51,499 bases of DNA, taken from positions 41,496 through 92,994 of the forward strand of contig WELB01000244.1 in assembly GCA_009602725.1 (NCBI GenBank), in the 5' to 3' direction. Below the pieces are notes generated by a model. The model worked only from the letters and a program-made list of their open reading frames with translations. It had not been told where the DNA came from and ran no database searches. Source of the stretch: Spirogloea muscicola (Eukaryota; Streptophyta; Zygnematophyceae; Spirogloeales; Spirogloeaceae). The translations under genes were made by a program, and so were the position numbers. This document shows, one piece after another, positions 20,562 through 33,342 of the stretch (positions are counted from its first letter, which is position 1; each line of letters starts with the position of its first letter).

Positions 20562-23500
20562 TCACCGTGGGCCAGCACTACCATATTGGTCAGTCTGGTT
20601 ATCGTCCCCACCATCATCAGCAGATCTATCAACACCGTCATTGTCTTGCCCTGCACCACTTCCCCACGTCCATGTAAGTACCCATACAGGATCTGATGGC
20701 CTCGTCTTTATCAGTGCCATAGAAAGTGCACTAGCTTGGCAGAACTGAAAAAGATCGTTCCTCTTATACGAAAAATCGTGACACCACAGCAGAAGCACGA
20801 ATGGCCTTTACAGCTGCGCACGCCATAATCTAGGAAGACGGGCAACTCAAGGCTTTGCTTAACGGTGTTACCTTCCTCGGGGTCTTGGTCCTGTACATCT
20901 CCAACGTTATCATTGTCATTATCATTGTCATTTCCATTGTTGTTGTTGTCGTCATCATTTGAGTTCTCATTATGGTCGCTGCCCCGACTGCCGTCACCAC
21001 TGTGGTTGCTGTTCCTGTCACCAGCGCCAGCAAGTACCTCCCCAAGCAGAAGTCCACCAAGCAGGCCACCACCGAATCCTGCCGATGTTCACAAGAACAC
21101 CTGCCCATGTCGGCTTGTGCACTGCAGATTATAGTCCATGCCAATCTGCTAAGAGGTAGCCTTACTTTCCACAATAACAAGCTAAGCTGCCACATATTGA
21201 GTATCTGCTTAAAGCATGGCACCCTTTATATCCGCACCTCCAAAGCCACCACCAAAACCACGGCCATAGCTTCCATACCGTCCACCATAACCACTCCCAT
21301 ACCTTGGGACCAACTCATCGATAGGTGTCAGTATTACTACAGTTATTAGCTATGCCATTCACAGATCTTCTCTCATCAGATCTCAGATCAAACCATAACA
21401 ACATTTTGCTGTGCACTCTTGTTTATCTCAACCTGCTAAGGAAGTATGCAAGACTTCTTGTCCTTGACATGGTATTTCTTGTGCAAAGTGTGACTAATAA
21501 TTAGATGTGTCTAAATAACATACAGCATAACGACAGCTTTGATAGCATTGCACCAGAGCTTGTCAGCATGCACTTGAGAGGCATTTGTTGGGCTTGTACT
21601 TTCCTGACCCAGCATTTTCAAGGCGCACATTGTGGTTGATTGACGTACCCTGGCCTGGGATATGGACCAGGAGCAGCACCGTAGCCAGGCTGGTAATAAC
21701 TTCCAGGTACTCCTCCTGTCAAATTCTCAGGTGGCCCACCAGCTTCTTAGTAATGTGAAGCTCTCATGTACTGTACTCATATCAGACAGGAGGAGCAATC
21801 TGTGGAGTAGAACTTCGAGCGCAAGCTCTAGATCGTTTTGTAAAAACCTACTGTAAAGCACGTTAGTGCTACATCTATCGGACTGGTATTCGTCTGCTAC
21901 TTTCTGGAAACTGGAAACACTCAAAGTTTCTTACCCCAGAGGATCACAAACATGTCAATGGGCCAGCATCTTGCACTGCTTCCACTACGGACACGGCCAT
22001 GAGCTATACCTTGGGGATAATAAGTTTGCTGTGGGTAGGGCACTGGCTGTGCATACGCTGGGTATCCGGGCTGAACCAACGGAGCTGGGTACGCAGTGGG
22101 GATTGCCTGCGCAAGAATGGAGTGGCTCAAGCAGAACATCCACGACTTGACATTCATACTTTCAGCGCACAGTCTGTTCGTCTGAGGCACTGTTTAGTGA
22201 TAGACTGAGGAAGTATCACACATAAATGCAAATGTATAGCATGGCGAAGTTGGTGAGCGGAGGCGGAGGGGGTAAGCAAAGTGCTAGCATCCAGTCTGCA
22301 GAAACTTGCATGTGAAGATTAGCATCGTTGCACAATCAAGAGCAACACAAGCAATGCTCACCTCGGTGGGCTGAGGGCCTGCACTTGCAGTTGCTGCAGC
22401 AAGCTGAGAAACAGGACCTCTTGTCACTTACATCAGCCATGAGGACAAGTGCTACAGGTTCATAGGAGTTCTGTAACTTCTTTGAGGCACAATTTGTGCA
22501 ATGTGTGACAGTCGGAAAGGTGCATGCAAGCAACATACAGGACTGATGCAGCGTAAGCTAGCCTGGGACTTACTTGCACTCTTGGGTCCTCCCAGCTTAC
22601 TGTCTGTTTCAGCTCAATGGACATGCACAGGAAGTCAGCTTCGTGGATGTGTCACTATTGCACAAAGACAGCTACATTCACCTGACACAAGTACTCCGAA
22701 TTTGACCTCATTCCGTGGATGGTCCTTCTACGAGCTACTGCATACTGTTCCGGTGGCATGGCATTGTGGGCTATAGTATCTGAGCACTGCTGGCCATGTA
22801 CTAAATATTATTAGAAGTAAATGCATCTTTCGTCAGGACAACTGCGGCCAGCAGTACCTGAGCACTGTGGTTGACGTAGTATGGTCTATTAGAAGTAGGA
22901 TCAACTTTCTGGCATGGCAAGGCGCAACATTCAATCAGAGGTGCTCTTCCTGCAGTGTAAGCAGTGAAGATCCCCGCAATGTGAGCAGTGCAAGTCAATT
23001 GTGACCCCGCAGGAGTTAGCAGTAGTTGATGCTTTCCAGCTTGTCAAGAGTAACCAGCCGTGGCAGGACGTGCTGCTGGTGCTGACTTTGAAAGGCTGTG
23101 GTGCCCTCCTAAGGGTTGTTGTACCTCTTCCCAGCCTGGAGGTAAAGGCATTGCACGAGGGTCCATCGGTTGCTCCCATTGTGTTGCACCGGTGGTGGCA
23201 TTGTGGAAGTACGGCCTACCAGATTGTGCATCTAAGAATACTGCCCAACCTGCCAAAGCCAGAGGATGACAGACAATGGCAGACCCATACATGAGGGCCT
23301 TTTGCACTGCAAAGTGGGTCCATGCTCACAGATGCTGTGACCCACAATCGTAGCTCTAGCGTGACAGGACAGAGTCTGCAATCTAGCTCCATGTCATGCA
23401 AGTCAAGTCCAAGTTATTTGCAGGCATGGCCTGTTGAAGAGAATATCTGCAGTGCTCGGTCTCCTGCTCGCCATAAGGTTGAAGCAATTGGCTGGGTAGC

Positions 23501-24234
23501 AGCTGTGCAATGACAGGCCCTCATGGACTTTGATAGTGCAGCGATTGTTGCAGCAGCTTCTGCAACCTTCACCCACCAGGAGGTAAGGCTTGGGAGGAGA
23601 ACGGCGCCTGAGCTTGATGAGTAGGAGGAGCTGATTGTGGGCCCGCTCTGAAGGCGGAAGTGGTGTCAACAGGCGCCACGGGAGGTCCGGCTGGCTGGTA
23701 AGGCTGGGGATACGGCTGTGGGGGGTACGACCCAGGCCAAGGAGGAGCACGAGCTTGCTGTGGCAAGCCAGCTGTAACACCTGGTCCAGCCGCAGTCGAC
23801 TCCTGGAACAGGGGGAGACGATAGGAGTCACGGTCAGCCGGAGACTGGGTCGTGCGATTACATGCAGCCCGGGATCGACACGGCCAGGTGCTAGCCTACA
23901 AGGCTTGATCACCTGCTGGTCGCCTTGCCTGATAATGTCAACAGAAGGTAATTGAGCTGCGCTCCCAGCTAGTAGGGCTAGGGTTGTGCTTCAGCAGTTT
24001 GCATGCGCTTCAGCAGTTTGCATGCCAGCAGGGGTCACAGCCGGTTGCCCTGTCTCATCGCTCAAGGACGACCGCAGACTTGGACGGAACGCACAGAGCA
24101 ACGGCGAGTCCGCCGAAGCACGGAGAACTCACAGTGGCACCGCGGCGTGTGCCAGCGGGAGTCGAGGTCGAGACGTTGTCCACGACCTCGTAGCGCACAT
24201 CCTTGGAGCCCTTGCCGCCGCCGCCTCGGCCCAT
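20562..24234 (-). CDS. two-WW-domain, Pro/Gly-rich protein with acidic D/N-rich tail
   Basis: Ten exons give 352 residues with every splice phase consistent: 24234-24133, 23802-23577, 23249-23125, 22908-22858, 22603-22574, 22106-22010, 21715-21649, 21302-21238, 21078-20872, 20650-20562. After MGRGGGGKGSKDVRYEVV comes a Pro/Gln/Tyr-rich linker. WW1 starts PPGWAVFLDAQSGRPYFHN and ends GATQWEQP. WW2 starts LPPGWEE and runs through PTSNRPYYVNHSAQ to TVSWEDPR; it is spread over three exons, the last only 30 bases. Tyr/Pro/Gly-rich repeats (YQPGYGAAPGPYP) follow, then a Gly-rich FGGGLLGGLLLGE stretch and an Asp/Asn-rich end. WW domains bind proline-rich ligands. The architecture suggests an adaptor, and no precise function is claimed. 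Confidence 0.85.
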
Positions 24235-24706
24235 GGCCGGGGCGGCGCAGGCACAGCCGCCCCACGCGGGAGCTGCCTCCGGGCCCGCCGCCGCACGCGA
24301 GCCGCGCAATGCAGGCCGCGCAAATGGCTTCCACGCAATGCGGGCGCGCCGCGGCGCCGCGGGCTCGCGGGCCCGGCCCGAGCTGCTTTGCCCGGGAGCA
24401 GAGGGAGCTCCCCTGAATCATCAGTATGACGCCAACACGGTGGGAACGGGCCCCTGCCGCCCTGGCTGCCCGCTTCCCACGCAGCTTCCGCCCCCCCCCT
24501 TTTTGACCTGTAGCTACCGCACGAGCCGCTATCCCCGCCGTCCGATGCCTCCTCATCGCCCCCCCGTCACGTCGTCCGATATGGGGCTCCGCAGACCTGG
24601 CCCCCTTAAACCCCTCTCATAACCATCCGGAGCAGCGCCTCCGCCGGCGCGCCTGCCGCGGCGCTCGCAGTAGCGGCGGCGGCTGCGGCCGCGCGGGCGA
24701 CCAGGC
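24235..24706. promoter_or_regulatory. shared divergent promoter region, WW-protein gene / RPL11
   Basis: These 472 bases separate the ATG of the WW-domain gene (minus) from the ATG of RPL11 (plus). The interval is very GC-rich, with poly-C and GCC-rich stretches and no TATA box. The open frames on both strands are composition artefacts. The regulatory role is inferred from the head-to-head arrangement. Confidence 0.5.
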
Positions 24707-26608
<1,902 letters not shown>

Positions 26609-27150
26609 TATGCTGATTACCAATTAAAGGATATCCCCATCAGCGACCCTGTGCCTCTCAGCAAGCTCATCTGCATTGTATGCACAGTCCAGCTCTTTCT
26701 TGAAGCCTGTCCTTCACCATCGCGCACATGCAATTGTATGTTATTGGCACATGCCAGGGTGCTGCGCACTGGTTGCCTAAGATGGTGAAGGTGTAACGTT
26801 GGCCGCTTAAGATTTTGAAGTCGTACCAGTGCAACTTCACAAACATTTGCAGAATGTCTGTCGCACTTGTTTGATGCAAGTTCTGCAATTGACGAGACAA
26901 TGATGTGCAGAATCTCATCTCAAGCAAGGGTCCTACGTTGTCTCTGTGCTCTATCATGCGTACAATTACAGAAGGAGCCCGAGTGGCTGGTTTGACTCTT
27001 CAACTGCTCCCCTCATGTGCCATTAGCCTCACAGAATGCTCTCGCATGCCTGAACAGGGCCAGAAGTTGCAGGGTGCTACTTTTGGTGCAACAACTAAAC
27101 ATCACAAAGGTTGATTCTGGTAGATGTCACGTTTAGGCAGATGTCGATAG
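26609..27150. other. intergenic region, no gene seen
   Basis: It holds the RPL11 3'UTR and spacer before the convergent minus-strand gene ending at 27151. Short open stretches on either strand show no recognised motif. Confidence 0.6.
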
Positions 27151-27492
27151 TCACACCTCGGCATTGGGCTTCGCTTGAGCGTGGGCCCCCCTAATGCGCA
27201 GCATGGCAAGCACCCGACTTGAGGTGCTGAAGACAGTCAGGCCTAGGCAAGCACCCAAGACATCAGCTGCCATGTCCTTCGCAGAAGCCCTGTCACCGAG
27301 GAGCCCCATGCCGTCGGCGATTTCTTTGAGAGCGCCGATGAGAATGGCTCCGGCCGCCCCGCAGAGCAAGTGCCACGGACGGGTGCGCTTGTGAGCAGAC
27401 GCGCAGGCCGCTAGGGCTGCGCTGATCGCGCAGCAGGCGGCGAGGTGCTCGAGCTTGTCCGAGGCCAGCCAGGCGTCGTCGCCGCCGCTCAT
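27151..27492 (-). CDS. small membrane protein, DUF2279/YfiM-like (VanZ-like) family
   Basis: A single-exon minus ORF of 113 residues begins MSGGDDAWLASDKLEHL. The family pattern is visible: DKLEHLAACCAIS (DKxxH) at residues 12-24, GAILIGALKEIADGMG (G..KE..D) in the middle, and RASAKDMAADVLGACLGL (S.KD..AD..G) in the third segment, with three hydrophobic stretches. Bacterial YfiM-like and plant homologues are small membrane proteins of unclear function. The ATG at 27492 follows GC-rich sequence. An overlapping longer frame upstream (27757-27293) contains a strong membrane segment but does not join this ORF by a visible intron. Confidence 0.7.
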   Translation of the reverse strand: MSGGDDAWLASDKLEHLAACCAISAALAACASAHKRTRPWHLLCGAAGAILIGALKEIADGMGLLGDRASAKDMAADVLGACLGLTVFSTSSRVLAMLRIRGAHAQAKPNAEV

Positions 27493-28067
27493 GGCGCCCG
27501 CGCGCGGGCGGCCGGCGGCCGGGCATCATGACGAGAGGGGGGGCGAGCGCGGCGCGGCGGGCATGGCGGACTGGGAGGGGGGAGGGCGCAGCGCCCTCGG
27601 GGTGCCCGCCGACGCGGCGCCGCCTGGGCGGAACGATGGACCGGCCACCGGCGCGACGAAGGGGCACCAGCAACAACAACAACACCAACACCAACATTGA
27701 GAAGGACAGCAGGACCATCAGGCCGCGACGTGACGTCGCGGGCGCGTCGCTTGACATGCTGGCGGGGCGGCCGGTGGCGGCGCCACCCGAGGGGGCCCCC
27801 CCCTGCTTGGTGGCTGACGGCGGCTGAGCCGGCTCTTGACTTCCCCGAGGGGGGTCTTTCCCGCGCGCCGGGGGTTGGCTGCCGCGGGCGCGCTTGAACG
27901 GGATCCGTGGGATAATGGCGCCGCCGCCAGTGGGCGCGCCTCGCCGCGGCCGCCCGGCAACGGCAGCAAGCGCGACGGCGCGGAGCGGCGAGACCGTCGC
28001 CCAACCCCCACCACGCCCATCGATGCGGCATGCGCCGCGCTGACCCCACGGACCCCCTCCCCTAGCC
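27493..28067. other. GC-rich intergenic region between divergent genes
   Basis: All six frames are largely open because of high GC. A CAACAACAACAACACC-type run lies at about 27668-27697. The minus frame 27757-27293 starts with a hydrophobic stretch (LMVLLSFSMLVLVLLLLLV) encoded opposite that run, and is most likely fortuitous. No supported gene is present. Confidence 0.5.
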
Positions 28068-28262
28068 CCTCTTCTCTCTGTTACTTAGCGCTTCCCCGGG
28101 CCCCCTTCTCGTACTCTGTTCATTCTCCTTTCGTACTAATGTCATCTTAGGTACCTTAGATTAGGTCTCCGTATTATGTAGCATTGTTTAGTCTGCACTC
28201 GACTCTGCCTGAACAATGTTTTGGCTTGAATTGGCCTCCCTTTCAATTCATGCGCCCCGCGC
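28068..28262 (+). mobile_element. chimeric retroelement tail: class A piece joined to class D 3'UTR
   Basis: A class A tail fragment (TTAGCGCTTCCCCGGGCCCC, then CTCGTACTCTGTTCATTCT) ends without its hairpin at about 28126. It continues directly as TACTAATGTCATCTTAGG, the class D 3'UTR (28133-28252), ending CCTTTCAATTCATGCGCCCC. The class D part is an almost exact inverted copy of 13815-13935. It ends about 260 bases upstream of the kinase ATG. Confidence 0.75.
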
Positions 28263-28515
28263 GCCTTNTTGGCCATTCGGCGCCCGCTCCCGCCGCGGCT
28301 GCCCGCGCCCTGGGATTTGCGGCGCTCCGGCGGCGGTCGATGAGCAGCCCCGCACCTGGCGCCTCGGAGCCTCCCTCCCGGATCCTCGTCCTCCCCGTCG
28401 TCCTCGCCGTCGGCCTGGCCACCTGCGCCGCCGCCGCCGCCGGCGCCGCCGCTGTTGCCGTCGCCGCAACCGCTTTGGCCCACAGCAACACATTGGTCGA
28501 GTGCATGGGGCAACG

Positions 28516-31500
28516 ATGCCGGAGTTGCGCAGTGGCGCTCGGCGAACCAGGCAGGCCACTGCTGGCGCACTAGCGAGGGCCCCTGCCCTGCGTGAGCCGC
28601 CTCCGGCTCGCAGGCCCAAGGCTACACGGCCAGGGACCGCCAAGAACATACCACGCTCTGGTGCACGTGGAAGGGTTAGACCGCCGGCAGCCGCCCCTCG
28701 ACCAGCGGCAGTACAGGACAGAGAGGAGGCCGAGGCTGCGGTTGCCAGTGAACCAGGAAAGGAGGAGGCTGCGTTCCAAGAAGATCAGCGGGAGATGGAG
28801 GAGGAGAGCGAGCGGCGGAGTGCAGACAAGGCCGCCAATGAGGAGGAAGGCAGCACAGCGCCTCTGCCTGAGAGGGTATGGGATGCGCCAACTGGAGCCA
28901 GAGCACGGTCCTAGTGTCGCCGCGAGAGTCGTCGGCATCTAGGGCTGCAGTCATGCTTTGGTCCTGCCGCGAGTGCAGGTGCAAGTTGGCGGCTCGCCTG
29001 TCTACAAGATGGAAAGGAAGCTTGGAAAGGGAGGCTTCGGACAGGTCTATGTTGGCCGGCGAGTGAATGGCGGAACAGAGCGGTCAGGGCCTCAAGCAGT
29101 GGAGGTAAGAGTGCTCGTTCATCTTTTCAGATGCGATGACCTCATTGTGAATCCCAGCGACCGGCCGTGCCCCTCCCACCACCTAAAGTAGATGCAGTCC
29201 TGAAGCGAGTACCATGTCATCACCACTGCCAAATCATGTCCATACCTGCAGGTGGCACTGAAATTTGAGCATCGAAGCAGCAAGGGATGTAACTATGGGC
29301 CTCCTTATGAGTGGCAAGTGTACAAGTGAGTGATGCAAATCATTCCCACATAATGGCTGCTTGTGACGTCCCCAGTGGTCTGGTCGCCAGCATTTTGCTA
29401 TACTTTGAGCATGATTCTCAAGGCTGATGTGTCACACATCTAGTACAACTGCTTAACAATATCTGCTTCCACGTGCTCGATCAGGCCATGAATGCTTATC
29501 ATCGAAAACTCATCCCTCACGTTCCTGTCAACAGCACTCTAGGAGGCAGCCACGGTGTTCCTCGCGTGCACTTCAAGGGGCGACAGGGCGACTACTACGT
29601 CATGGTACACACTTTTGCAATGTCCTGTCCTGCCTGGCATTGATACGGATTTGTCCTGCTGCACTTCCCTATGGATTAGCAGTGAGGTTACCAGGTTCCT
29701 CCGACATGTCTAAGCACAAAGGCAGCTCTGCCCGCCTGCAGTGCATCATCGATCCAAAGCTTATTTGCCAATTTGCCTGCCTGCAATACATTATAGGTCA
29801 TGGATATCCTAGGGCCAAGCCTGTGGGATGTGTGGAACAACTCAAATCAGGCGTAAGTGATGCAACTCCATCAGTCTGCTATGCTTGTGGCATGTGCTCA
29901 AACCGGCTCAGCTGTGCAATGTCAAGTCTCAAATGGTTGTCTGCGCTACAGTACTTGCTGTACGTGTACTATCTCAGCTTCTAAGCAAGGCAGCCAGAAG
30001 ATTGGATCACTCCTGCACAAGATGTGCGTTACTGTAGAAACGGAAGGCAAAAGGGACTGTCAGGCTGACTATGCGTTTACCAAGCGCAGCATGTCGACGG
30101 AGATGGTGGCCTGCATAGCTGTTGAAGCTCTGTCAATATTGGAGAAGATGCACTCCAGAGGGTGCGTTCTCCAGCGTCCTTACTCCTGAATGTTTCATCT
30201 ACCAAGCTAATGTCTGTCCACATTTGCCGGGACTCGTCTTGCTACAAACACTGATTTTCACGCATGCTGAAATCATATCTCTGTTCTTCCTTGCATCCAG
30301 AATGGTTTTACCCTTTTGACTTTCATTTGACTTTCGATTGCTGTCAGGTATGTGCATGGGGACGTGAAGCCTGAAAACTTTCTTTTAGGGCAAGCGCAAA
30401 CTCCAGATGAGAAGAAGCTTTTCCTGGTCGACCTGGGCCTTGGTAATCATCAAACTGACTCCGAGACATAGGATATAGGCATGTGTTCCGCAACAATGCA
30501 TTGCCATGTTAGTGATGAGCAGCTACTGTTTCCTGCTTGGACGTCCAGACAGTGTTGACAAAAGGTATGTACTGAGGTTTCAGTGTCCCTTTCAGCGAGG
30601 GGAGAAGGATGTCTCAATGCTTGAGGACATTGTTGGAGGTTTTCTGTGCTTAAGTATGTGAAGAAACTCATACTTTCATGCCCCCTGGTGTTCAGCAACA
30701 AGATGGAGGGATGCAAACAGTGGCCTCCATGTGGAGTACGATCAGAGGCCTGACATTTTCAGGTCACTGCTTTTCCATACAGGCTAAGCATTGCGATGAG
30801 GGTATCTTTCCTGTCTGAGATCTCTCTTACCCACACAGAGTTTGATTGTCCGATGATCATGTTGGCTGTACTGGCAGGGGCACTGTACGCTATGCTAGTG
30901 TACACGCGCATTTAGGTCGAACAGGCAGTCGAAGAGATGACCTGGAGTCTCTTGCATACACTCTTGTATTCCTTCTCAAAGGCAGGCTACCATGGCAAGG
31001 TTACCAGGTACTACCTCCTGTGCCTGACACCTCTCATCTTGCAGTGCAGGCTGTGGGCAACTATGCAATCCTCAAAGACACCCTGCTTTTGCTGCACACT
31101 CCCTTTTGGCCCAAATAGACAGCATGCTCTTCGCGCCTCTGATCATGTGTAATCTCTATGGTGGCAGGGGGACAACAAGGGCTTCCTTGTTTGCAAGAAG
31201 AAAATGGCTACGTCCCCTGAGATGCTGTGTTGCCTTTGCCCAGCGCCGTTTAAGCACTTTCTTGAGTATGTAGTGAACCTGAAATTTGATGAGGAGCCAA
31301 ATTATGCCAAGTTAATATCCCTGTTTGAAGGGATTCTTGGGCCAAATCCTGCAAGCCGACCCATCAACACTGATGGTGCCGTAAAGGCCATGGTAATAAG
31401 AATGCATCATATTGTGCATTGTCTTTGCCGCTGTGCATGACTTTTGTCCGATTGCACATATTCCCGGCTTGCTTTCTAAGGCCGTTTTGTAGCTGTGGGG

Positions 31501-33342
31501 GGGATTAGGATAGAAATTCCCGCCACCTTTGCAGAATGGCCAATAGCTTGCCACTGTTAGATTTGCCATCATGTCGACTATGCACACTCTTCGCAGTTGA
31601 ATTGCCCTGAAAAGTTCTGCTCTTTGGTAGTACAGGTCGGCCAGAAACGGGCAAGGGCATCAGATGAAGAGGAGCTGGAGGATGATCAGCCGAAGAAGAA
31701 GATTCGCCTTGGTATGCCTGCCACGCAATGGATCACCGTTTACAATGCCAGGAGACCCATGAAACAAAGGTTGGTCTGCCTTTGTCTGCCCCTGTGCCTA
31801 TCCATACTATTCCAAATCAGACAGTGGAGGAAGTTGGAGCAAGTGCTGATGGAAGAGCATCAGTCTTGATGATTGACAGCAGGCAGCAACTTAGGTCCGA
31901 TTACGTCAATTTGAGGTTCATAGCTATTCGTGCACTCTTGGTGGTCATGCATTCCATCTTCAGTGGGAGTTGCAGCACTATATTGCTGCCAATCAATGCA
32001 GTTTAAGTGCCTGACATGGCAGTTCTACTATATGCAGATACCACTACAATGTTGCAGACTCGCGGCTAGCTCAACATGTTGAGAAAGGCAATGAGGATGG
32101 GCTTTACATCAGCAGTGTGGCATCCTGCCAGAACCTATGGGCACTCATCATGGATGCTGGCACCGGTTTCGCTGATCAAGTCTGGGAGCTGTCACACGTG
32201 TTTTTGCCTAAGGTGATAGTAGAAAGATTTAGGAACTTTAGCTGCAGCCTCTTTGCTCTGATCACATCATTGACTTTTATGGGCACATACCTGGGGGGGG
32301 TGGGGGGAGGAGGGGGAGGAGGGGGATTGGGAGACGGGTGAGGGGCCAAGGCACACAAAAATGTGACAATTGGATATCAGCATCCTACAGCAGTCTAATA
32401 GCAGTAGCTCAGAGCTTGTGCTGACGGTCTGCATGGTGTATCTGCATTCAGGAATGGATCATGGAGCAGTGGGAGAAGAACTACTACATCAGTGCCATAG
32501 CTGGAGCTAGCAATGGCAGCTCATTGGTGGTCATGTCCAAAGGTGACCTTCATGCTTGCCTCACTAGTCAAGGCCTGCTTGACCTGGCAGTCTTCGTTGG
32601 AGCAGCAGGACAACTGTCGCACTCTTAATGCTGGAAGGTTGCCCTGACTGTGCTGCTTGTTCGTCACAGGAACGTCATACACTCAGCAGTCATACAAAGT
32701 GAGCGACTCCTTTCCTTTCAAGTGGATCAATAAGAAGTGGAGGGAAGGATTCTATGTCACATCAATGGCCACAGCAGGAAGTCGCTGGGGCGTCGTCATG
32801 TCCCGGAATGCTGGCTTCACAGCTCAGGTCTACTTCCACCTGCTCAAAGAATCCCAAGGTGTAGGTTTCTGCAGGCATGTATTTTCTTATGATACTTTGG
32901 GGTGTCTGCTAATACGAAACTGGATTCACTCAGCTGGTGCTTGCATCTGAAGCAGGTGGTTGAGCTCGACTTTCTATATCCTAGCGAGGGTATCCATCGC
33001 AGATGGGATAGTGGTTACAGGATTACCTCCTCCGCTGCCACATGGGATCAGGCAGCATTTGTTCTGAGTGTGCCACGGAGGCGCCCTGCAGACGAGACGC
33101 AGGAGACCCTGCGGACATCTGCATTTCCCAGCACACATGTAAAGGTACTCTCCATGGCTGCAGGTGTATCCTTCTTGTAGCTTGTGGACTGTTTGCAGTG
33201 ACAATCGTGTCTACCTGTGCTTGTTATTGAGATTGTGAAGCTTGTTTGTGCTCACACGTTATTACACTTTTTGTGTTTTCAGGAAAAGTGGGCAAAGAAC
33301 CTCTATATTGCTGCCGTGAGCTACGGTCGCACGGTATCGTAG
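28516..33342 (+). CDS. MUT9-like / casein kinase 1-like protein kinase (plant MLK/PPK family)
   Basis: Sixteen exons are in frame: 28516-28875, 28979-29104, 29252-29325, 29535-29604, 29797-29852, 30090-30161, 30348-30442, 30697-30762, 30878-31007, 31168-31392, 31636-31769, 32038-32212, 32452-32542, 32670-32827, 32956-33144, 33283-33342. It starts [13 protein letters not shown], then a basic/acidic low-complexity leader. The kinase begins [19 protein letters not shown] (Gly loop), VALKFEHR (Lys), [16 protein letters not shown] (catalytic Asp), [12 protein letters not shown] (DLG in place of DFG) and [20 protein letters not shown]. The long C-terminal region carries [47 protein letters not shown] and [15 protein letters not shown], and ends [12 protein letters not shown]. 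Plant relatives phosphorylate histone H3 and light-signalling proteins; Chlamydomonas Mut9p acts in silencing. Confidence 0.96.
32290..32345 (+). repeat. G-rich low-complexity tract inside a kinase intron
   Basis: The intron between exons 12 and 13 contains repeated runs of three or more Gs (32291-32340), interrupted by A and T. It could form a G-quadruplex in the transcript or coding strand. The opposite strand gives a poly-Pro open frame that is only composition. Confidence 0.7.

Noticed and set aside
20830-21222. Minus ORF reading as Thr/Met-rich repeats
   Set aside because: This is the out-of-frame shadow of the Asp/Asn-rich exon of the WW protein. Splice phases select the D/N frame.
27293-27757. 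Minus-strand ORF with a strong Leu/Val membrane segment upstream of the DUF2279 gene
   Set aside because: The hydrophobic run lies opposite a CAACAA repeat, the frame overlaps the DUF2279 ORF out of phase, and the rest is low-complexity Arg/Pro/Ala.
28243-28649. Ala- and Arg-rich minus-strand ORFs opposite the kinase first exon
   Set aside because: They are composition shadows of GC-rich sequence. The plus-strand MPELRSG start of the kinase is diagnostic.
32176-32358. Poly-Pro ORF on the minus strand
   Set aside because: It is the complement of an intronic poly-G tract in the kinase gene.
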